From positions 1-21,267 of the forward strand of contig BGKB01000316.1 of assembly GCA_003116975.1 (NCBI GenBank): a stretch of 21,267 nt of DNA, in the 5' to 3' direction. Origin of the DNA: Aurantiochytrium sp. KH105 (taxonomy: Eukaryota > Sar > Bigyra > Thraustochytrida > Thraustochytriidae). The notes under the pieces are model-generated. The model searched no databases and was not told where the DNA came from. It was given only the letters and a program-made list of their open reading frames with translations. Made by a program: the position numbers and the translations under genes. Shown here one piece after another: positions 11,586 through 18,760 of this stretch (position 1 is the stretch's first letter; the number at the start of each line of letters is the position of its first letter).

Positions 11586-13429
11586 CAGCGCGTCGAAGAG
11601 CTCACCGAGCTCCTTTCCCAGCACGTTCCCGGACTGTGTGAGCCGTGCACGACGACCGTAGAAGAGATCATGCAAAGCATGCACAAAACGAAGCGGAAGC
11701 GTGAACGGCTTGAACACGATCTTCGCTACGCCCGCGAGGATGCCAATGACGCAGATACAGAAGCTCGAGCTCGAATTCCTGGCCTCGAGCATGAGCTTGC
11801 TCAGATCGGGAGTGTTTACAAGCTCGACAGCGAGCTGCGCAAAGAGCGCGCACGGGTGTTGAAGCATGCGGAAGAACATTTTTTCTGAATTGATACAAAA
11901 CCAAGATTGGCTCAAGGGCTTGCGCATACAGAATAGCATACCCCACGAGCTGTCCACGTTGGGACTCTGGCTGACGAACGCAACGCGTGGAGATTTTGAG
12001 ACTGTCGCGCAGCTTTCATCCAATTCTGGCAAATTTGTCCTACTTCTACGCGATCTAAATGGCCATGACTTTGTGCTCAAATCCTTCATCTCGCCAACGA
12101 AAAGCGGAGCAGTCGCTTTTACCGTCAAGCGTCAGTGCTTGCTCAGATACAATCAGCCTGTATTGTGCGCATTCAGGGCGCCTTTATGCAGGATGCGCAT
12201 CAGGGCTGCCCTTTTACATGGGTGGCGACCTTGATGCCTGGATTCGAGACAACCCGTTTGCAGACTTGGCGACGCGCAGGGGGATCGCCACCGGTCTTTT
12301 GTACGGTTTACACGATTTGCACTCGCGAGGTTTTGTGCATTGTGACATCAAGCCAAAGAATACCTTCCTCGCACCAAGTCTTTCACCAGTGCTAGGGGAC
12401 TTTGACGGCGTCCAGATGCACAACGTGACCATGACGCAGCCTTTGCAAACGACCAAGCAATACATGGCGCCCGAGCTGCTGCGCGACGAAGTTGTTGACA
12501 AAGTTCAGTCTGCCATGGACATGTTATGTTCTCTGTGAGCGTGGTTCTCGCAGAGCTCTTCGAGAACACAGAGACATCAGAAGCAACCAAGTCACTAATA
12601 TCGTCTCTGCGGTCTGAAGATCCAAGTCAGCGGCCTACTGCACTCGACGCCTTGCATCACGAGGCCTTTCAGGTCGAGCCTGTGAAGGAGACCTCGTGTG
12701 CCATTTGCCTCGACATTTATCCCGCCGATGAGGGTGTCTCTTGCGCTGTCGGGCACTTTACGTGCAAAGAGTGCTTGGGCCACACAGTCCGTGCCGCGGC
12801 TCAGCCTGATGCTCACGTGAATTTCTTGCGGTGGCAGCATGTGCTGTGTCGCGTCAGACTGCGAGCTCCTCATCACAGGACATGCCATAGCAACTGCTGT
12901 CCCAGAAGACTTTGCGAATTGGCTCAACATCGTGCGCAAGCATTTTGAGGGAGACGCCGCAGCCGAGCAGGAGCGCCAGCTCTAGCTTCGTCACGATGCA
13001 GCCCTGCGTGAACATGGGCTGGATCCGACGACGCAGAAGCACCTTCACACAATTCAAGATTCAGTCCTCGTCATGTCGTGCCCGCGCTGCTCGACAGCCT
13101 TTGCCGACTTTAACGGCTGCTGTGCCCTGTCATGCGGCGTTTGCCCGTGTCGTTTCTGCGCATGGTGTCTCCAGGATAAAGGCAATAACTCACAGGCTTG
13201 TCATCAGCACGTGGCGAGATTTGCGTCAAAGCCTGTTGGAGACAAGGTCCCATTCTTTAGCGATTTCGCTGTCGTGCAGCAAGCATGGGTTCGACTTCGA
13301 GCACAGCGTCTCCGTGAGTACATGACAAATCGAATTCAGGATGCAGGCATACGTGCCATCGTCCAGGCCAAGCTACGTCCACTCCTTACGCCGGACATTG
13401 TCGGCGAGAACTTTAGTTTCGACTGGTAA
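11586..13429 (+). pseudogene. Decayed paralogue of the kinase-RING-Rcat gene
   Basis: It aligns collinearly with the intact reading frame at 18757-20805, from the coiled coil (motif LEHDLRYAREDAND) through the kinase-like, RING-type and Rcat-type modules to the C-terminus (LLTPDIVGENFSFDW). Reading down the alignment I find a +1 insertion in the T run near 11880, a 1-nt deletion near 12086, a 10-nt deletion near 12211, a net +5 nt near 12521, a 2-nt deletion near 12829 and an in-frame TAG at 12983-12985. Landmarks are still legible: HCDIKPKN, GDFDG, YMAPEL, CAICLDIYP and CPRCSTAFADFNGCC. About the first 65 codons of the intact frame, and everything upstream, are missing; array sequence replaces them. 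It is therefore a 5'-truncated pseudogene. The open pieces within it should not be annotated as separate genes. Confidence 0.93.
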
Positions 13430-14461
13430 ATGTTGCGAAAATGTTTGAAACGCCCTTGCCCTGACCAGAAGTGCTCGCCGAGGCCCAAGACGCTGCGGTG
13501 GCCTTTTCATTGCCTTCCACGTTGCTGTACGTACGGTGAGCCGTCGGGTAGCGCGAGGCGGTCTTTCTTACTTGCACGTCTCCACTGCAGCTCACCTTTC
13601 ACATCCCCCCGCTTCTCTCCTGGTTCTCTCGCGTACGTCGCCGACACCCGCGCCTGCAGTCGCCGCCTTCGCGCCTTCGCTCGTCGTTGGGCTCATCGTT
13701 GTTGGCTCAATCCATCCATCTTCAAGCCGCTCCCTGCGGTAAGGCGCTGCGGCGAGACCTGCCACGAGCGCGCGTCCGCCTGAGCACATCGGGCTCTCAA
13801 CGCCATCTGTTAGGGCCCGCGCGCTGCCTGGGCGCGACCCTAGCGTCTCCGCGCGATTCCGGGCATCATCATCTGTGTCGGCGGCGGCGATGAGACAAGA
13901 GAGACTCGCCAAGCCTTTGCCGATTGCGCCTGACTGTTTGTTCATTTGCACGGGCCAATGATTCACTTTGTAGCGCGCGGATAAAACACTTGGCTCTTGT
14001 AGATCTTGGCACCCACATCGACGAGCTCGCAGCTGCAGCGCGGCAAGTTGGACGTCGACGCCAAAGCCAGACGCGTGGCGCTCGAGGCAGTCTGGCCAGG
14101 CCTGTTTGGCCCAAGAGAAGAAGAATCAAGGGCGAATGTTTGTCACTGCTCGAAAAGACGTGCTTATCACTGTCATGCCTTTTACCCCATTGAAGGAGGA
14201 AACAAAATGCTAGCGCTCAACCAACTCACAGCTGGTCTCGCCCCCGTCTCCCGCCAAACGTCTTCTATTATCACCGTATGGCACAAACCACCGTCCGAGC
14301 GACACTTCGCCGAGAGTAAGAATAAAAAGATGACGAAGATCTCCACTCGTCTGTCGAGCTCTTTGGCGGCCATGCAAGTTGCCCTTGCACGACCACATTT
14401 CTTCCTCCCCCTCCGCGCGAGCCCACTCGATTCGTCTCCGAATATCATCGTCCCGGCAGCC

Positions 14462-14495
14462 CCCAGGGCAGCGCGTCTCCTCCTCGCGCCCTGGG
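14462..14495. repeat. Imperfect inverted repeat (potential hairpin)
   Basis: CCCAGGG (14462-14468), a 3-nt bulge and CGCG (14472-14475) can pair with CGCG (14485-14488) and CCCTGGG (14489-14495) across a 9-nt pyrimidine loop. This gives an 11-bp GC-rich stem. No function can be assigned. The neighbourhood also repeats CAGCCCCCAGG directly. Confidence 0.5.
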
Positions 14496-14580
14496 CCCCC
14501 AGCCAGCTAGCCTGACAGCCCCCAGGCCGCTTTGGCGCAGCTCGAGGCGGCCCTCGCGGCGCGTGCCGCAGCTTCGGACA

Positions 14581-14627
14581 TCCCTTCTCCCTCCCCTTTC
14601 TCTCCTCCTCTTCACCCCTTTCCTTCC
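14581..14627 (+). repeat. Polypyrimidine tract
   Basis: All 47 bases are C or T except one A at 14614. Such tracts occur in eukaryotic promoters and upstream of 3' splice sites, and can adopt triplex structures. No adjacent exon was recognised, so its role is open. Confidence 0.6.
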
Positions 14628-15405
14628 GCGCGCTGCCGCCTCGATTTCCAGAAAGAGGGTGTGTGCGCCCAAAAAGGAGAACCCCGCCGCCGGCTCGCTC
14701 GATCGATCGGTCACCGAGGCAAGAAAGCTCGCAGTGCAGCGGGCCGACGCGAGGTCTCTTCGTGGCGCAGCAGCAGCGGAACACTCCATGCGCGCGTCGG
14801 CGCCAGCAGCGCAGCGCAGCGCCGCGCCTGCCAGCCCTCCCTACCGGAACGCGACGGCCTTGCGCTCCTGGCCTGGCCTGCTTCTTCGCAGACACGCCGC
14901 ACGTGCTTCGGAGAATTTCTGGTGCTTACGGAGAAACTTGGGTCTACGCAGGAGGCAATAGGTCCGGGGATCCTTGTTTTCCCGAGAAGGAAAGTTTCCC
15001 CGGTTGATCCTTGCGAGAGCGCGATGCGAGCAGAACGCGATCGATCACACGTTGGCGGGCTCGGCTCGAGGCAAACGCGCGCGCGCTCGTTCGTGCTCGT
15101 ACGTGCGTGTGGCGCCCCCTCCCGCGCTCACTTCGCTGCGCGCCCTTCTTGCCTGCTCTCGACCCGCGCGGCGTGCTGAGCAGCCGAACGGACGGACGGT
15201 GTCTTCGTCACATCTGCCTGTCCGGCTGCTGCGCGCTTGCGGCGACGACACCAAGCGCGAGACGCTGGTAGAGAAGCCGCGCTAAACGATCAACGCATCC
15301 GTCCTGCCCTCGTGCACGTGGCGCCAAGCTTCTCTGGCTGCCACGACGCTGCGGTCTCGGCTCGTTTCGCTCGTCGCTTAACAACGTGCTCTCTCTCGCC
15401 GCCAG

Positions 15406-15489
15406 ATTCACGACGTCATCTTGGAGAAAGACGTGTCGACGTTGTATCAGCTGCAAGCGTATACTGGTCCCTGCAGAGCATTGATTTGA
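15406..15489 (+). other. Possible orphan exon or gene relic
   Basis: CTCTCTCTCGCCGCCAG, a good 3' splice-site look-alike, is followed by an open frame reading IHDVILEKDVSTLYQLQA and ending in TGA at 15487-15489. The string looks protein-like but is only 27 codons, and no upstream partner exon is evident. It could be the last exon of an unseen gene, a relic, or chance. It is not in frame with the ATG at 15550, since an in-frame TAA at 15517 intervenes. Confidence 0.2.
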
Positions 15490-15549
15490 AGTTGTGCTCT
15501 TCGTGAGGAGGCCGCGTAAGAAGCTACAAGGTGCAACGAGGTCGAAACG

Positions 15550-18500
15550 ATGAGATTTTTTGGCGATGGTGCACTCCAAGAAGCAGTCGAGGCGATCGAA
15601 AACGGCGCGACAGAAATCGAGTACGTATATGACAAATTTTGAGACATCCCAAAACAAGAGCTGACCACAAGTCACGTACGCACGCACACATGGGATGCGA
15701 CGGAATGCAATCCTTGGGCGCGATGTCCTTCATCTTGGCGTCTCGTATTATGGCGAGCGCAGTCTTCGCGGCAACAATATCGGCGCAAAGGGCGCCGCTG
15801 CGCTGGCGAACGCACTCGCGAGCAATGAGTCGCTGCAGACGCTATTGTAAGTCATTGCGACAATGTGAAAGTGAGGCCAGAAGCCCAAGAAGAAAGCAAC
15901 AAGAGCTGACCACAACTCACGCACGCACGCACGCATGGGATGCGGCGGAATGCAACCCTTGGCGCGATTTCGTTCATCTTGGCGTCTCATGTTATCACTA
16001 CGAGCGCAGTCTTCAGAGCAACAAAATCGGCGCAGAGGGCGCGACGGCGCTGGCGAACGCACTCGCGAGCATTGAGTCGCTGCAGATACTATCGTAAGTC
16101 ATTGCGACAAAGTGAAAGTGAGGCCAGAAGCCCAAGAAGCAACAACAGCTGACCACAACTCACATACGCACACACACGCATGGAACGCGACGGGGATGCA
16201 ACCCTTGGCGCAATTTCGTTCATTTTGGCGTCCCATGTTATGACAAGCGCAGTCTTTCGAGCAACAAGATCGGCGCAGAGGGCGCCGCTGCGCTGGCAAA
16301 CGCACTCGCGAGCAATGAGTCGCTGCAGACGCTATTGTAAGTCATTGCGACAATGTGAAAGTGAGGCCAGAAGCCCAAGAAGAAGGCAACATGAGCTGAC
16401 CACAACTCACGTGCACACGCACGCACGGACGCATGGAATGCGACGTAATACAACCCTTGGCGCGATTTCGATCATTTTCGCGTCTCATGTTATGACGAGC
16501 CCAGTCTTAATAAAAACAGTATCGGCGCAGAGGGCGCTACGGCGCTAGCGAACGCCCTCGCGAGCAATGAGTCGCTGCAGACTCTATAGTAAGTCATTGC
16601 GACAAAGTGAAAGTGGGGCCAGAAGCCCAAGAAGAAAGCAACAAAAGCTGACCACAACTCACGTACGCACGCACGCATGGGATGCGGCGGGATGCAACCC
16701 TTGGCGCGATTTCGTTCATCTTGGCGTCTCATGTCATGACGAGCGCAGTCTTGAGAGGAACAATATCGGCGACGAGGGCGCGACGGCGCTGGCGAACGCA
16801 CTCGCGAACAATGAGTCTTTGCAGGTGCTAGAGTAAGTCATTGCGACAAAGTGAAAGTGAGGCGAGAAGCCCAAGAAGAAAGCAACAAGAGCTGACCACA
16901 ACTCACGTACGCACGCACGCACGCACGCATGGAATGCGACGTAATACAACCCTTGGCGCGGTTTCGATCATTTTCGCGTCTCATGTTATGACGAGCCCAG
17001 TCTTAATAAAAACAGTATCGGCGCAGAGGGCGCTACGGCGCTAGCGAACGCCCTCGCGAGCAATGAGTCGCTGCAGACTCTATAGTAAGTCATTGCGACA
17101 AAGTGAAAGTGGGGCCAGAAGCCCAAGAAGAAAGCAACAAGAACTGACCACAGCTCACATTTGCACGCACGCATGGGATGCGATGGAATGTAACCCGTGG
17201 CGCGATTTCGTTCATCCTGGCGTCTCATGTTACGACGAGCGCAGTCTTAAAGACAACAACATCGGCGCAGAGGGTGCCAAGGCGCTGGCGAACGCACTCG
17301 CGAGCAATGAGTCGCTGCAGACGCTAGAGTAAGTCATTGCGACAATGTGAAAGTGGGACCAGAAGCCCAAGAAGAAAGCAACAAGAGCTGACCACAACTC
17401 ACGTACGCACGCACGCATGGGATGCGACCGAATGCAATCCTTGGCGCGATTTCGTTCATCTTGACGATCTATGTTATGACGAGCGCAGTCTTCGGTTCAA
17501 CAATTTCCGCCACATGGGCGCGACGTTGCTAGCAAACGCACTCGCAGAAAACAAAACATTGCAAATGCTCGAGTAAGTTCCAAAGAGGACCCACAACTCG
17601 CATCATTCCTACTTCTGACCATTTGAAATTACAGCATCGGCTTCGACAATTCTGCTCTCAAAGCCGCTCTCGAACGCAATCGAACTCTGTACAAACAGAG
17701 TCAAACGCCCCTCATGCAAGCATGCAAGAACGGCGACATTCCCAAGGCAGAAAACTTGGTTGTTGGCGGGGCCCAAATCGACGCGCGGGACACTTTAGGT
17801 CAGACAGCGTTGTTTCACGTTTGCGAAGCCAAGGATGAGGACATTGCTCTCCTCCTAGCAAAACTTCTTTTCAAGCACAGCGTAGGTCTTTCGAGCGAGT
17901 CCCTCGGGATAAAGAAGGCCATTAAGGATGCTGCTTCCAAGCATTACACGAAGCTGTCCGGCTTTCTCTCCTTCATACACTCGTTACCGTTAGCACAGCT
18001 CGAAACCAACGCACTGCGAATGATGGTCGTCAACCTTTTCGATCAAGGTGTGCAAACGCTAGAAGAGTTTCGTCTCACTTCTGTTCATCTCAGCGCGCAA
18101 GATCGTCGTGCGCTTCTTCAAGCAATTGCAGATCCTGAGCGAGCACCTGACCTCAAGGTGCGTAATGCTACGGATCAAACAGACAAACTTGGAGCATTGG
18201 CTACAGAGGTTTCTCTTGCGCGGGCGGAACGCGGGAATGAAAAACCTACTCTCCATCCGAGGCTGCTCGAGGTCTTTGCCGAGCAGCTCTCGCGCATGAA
18301 CCCGGTCACATCTTTTGCGGACTTTGATAGACAGCACGCCATCCTCCGCGACGAGGCGCATGAGCTGACTGCGCTCCAGGAGGCTGTCAAGACAGACTCG
18401 AAGAAAGTACCCGAACGGGATGAAGCTCGACGCGACCTTGTCACGGGTATCCGAAAGGCTTTGTCAGGGGGAATTGAAGGTCAGCTGGAAAAGCTCCAAG

Positions 18501-18760
18501 CCGATCCAGTGACAAAGGCTGCAGTAGACTCCTGTCATCGTCTATGGGAGGAGATCCTGAACGGCCCTGTGGACGTTGACGGTGCTGTCGCACAGGTGAC
18601 CTTTGAGCAGGTGCAGGAAGCAACACAAGCCGCAGTAGAGGCCTTAAACGCCTGGGAGACTCGACATGACACGAGCGCTGCGCGCAAGCACACCGAAGCG
18701 GCCATGGATGCTTTGATGAGAGCACCAAGCGCCTTGGGATCCAGTCGACATACTTTATGA
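15550..18760 (+). CDS. LRR-ankyrin protein, spliced (N-terminal half of a fusion)
   Basis: Exons: 15550-15620, 15763-15846, 16010-16093, 16253-16336, 16505-16588, 16749-16832, 17001-17084, 17245-17328, 17489-17572 and 17635-18760. All nine introns are GT-AG and phase 2; splicing gives 622 codons plus TGA. The start MRFFGDGALQ follows an in-frame TAA at 15517 and has A at -3. Exon 1 splices into ATEID-LRGNNIG. Residues 24-247 are eight 28-residue LRRs of the ribonuclease-inhibitor/NLRC3 type (N-x-IGAEGA, then ALANALASNESLQ). Residues ~270-335 contain ankyrin-like sequence (QTPLMQACKNGD; DTLGQTALFHVC). The rest is charged and helical. LRR and ANK domains bind proteins or ligands; the actual partner is unknown. 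The frame ends at ATGA, overlapping the next reading frame by 4 nt. I think this is an indel within one gene, so the true product probably continues to 20805. No gene name is assigned. Confidence 0.85.
15621..17572 (+). repeat. Eight exon-intron LRR modules, ~244-252-bp period
   Basis: Each module is a phase-2 intron of ~159-168 bp (the first is 142 bp) plus an 84-nt LRR exon. The introns are near-copies: most begin GTAAGTCATTGCGACAA, continue through AAGCCCAAGAAG and CTGACCACAACTCAC, carry a short ACGC microsatellite, then CCTTGGCGCGATTTCG, and end GACGAGCGCAG. Length differences come largely from the ACGC run. The symmetric phase lets a whole module be gained or lost without changing the frame. 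Intron 9 (17573-17634) is unrelated and only 62 bp. Confidence 0.92.
16436..17140 (+). repeat. Recent ~496-bp duplication of two LRR modules
   Basis: About 210 bp around exon 5 (intron part, exon and next intron start, 16436-16645) recurs around exon 7 (16932-17141), offset 496 bp, with essentially one mismatch in the stretch I compared. Exons 5 and 7 are identical in sequence (LNKNSIGAEGA). The offset equals two modules, so a pair of repeats was duplicated or gene-converted recently. Confidence 0.85.
18670..18760 (+). other. Frame break between LRR/ANK and kinase halves
   Basis: The upstream frame ends at TGA 18758-18760, and the downstream frame's first ATG is 18757-18759 (overlap ATGA). 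The downstream frame is, however, open back to 18670, after a TGA at 18667-18669. Around 18711 the upstream EAAMDAL can be continued as DESTKRLGIQSTYF, giving a coherent helical run into MTLRHPERTHELAKEL. Moving between frames needs a -1 (or +2) shift. No intron with the local GTAAGT donor style fits, and I see no canonical X_XXY_YYZ slippery heptamer. A sequencing or assembly indel, or a real inactivating mutation, are the simplest readings. Confidence 0.7.

Larger units (their letters stand above)
13430..15549. other. GC-rich spacer between pseudogene and LRR gene
   Basis: No recognisable gene. Long frames open on both strands (forward 14532-15179, reverse 14182-14895) but are rich in R, P, S and A and overlap each other, as expected of GC-rich DNA with few stops. 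The right end should contain the promoter and 5' leader of the gene starting at 15550, but I see no convincing TATA box. A short exon-like string (15406-15489), a hairpin (14462-14495) and a pyrimidine tract (14581-14627) are noted separately. Confidence 0.6.

Noticed and set aside
12059..12538. A short stand-alone kinase gene
   Set aside because: It is one open piece of the collinear pseudogene, bounded by a 10-nt deletion and a +5-nt change relative to the intact copy.
14182..14895. Long antisense ORF (237 codons) in the spacer
   Set aside because: Arg/Gly-rich composition, overlap with equally long forward ORFs and no motif; typical of GC-rich non-coding DNA.
16567..16836. ORFs reading through LRR introns into exons
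   Set aside because: They span the conserved GT-AG introns and end at the next donor's TAA. The spliced model gives eight perfect 28-residue LRRs, which is far more convincing.
15763..17572. CRISPR-like regular repeats
   Set aside because: The period is ~245 bp, the repeats encode LRRs, and the spacers are homologous introns, so there is no CRISPR character.
18757..18760. Operon-style translational coupling through ATGA
   Set aside because: The upstream gene has nine spliceosomal introns, so a bacterial operon is excluded, and the downstream frame is open upstream of the ATG.
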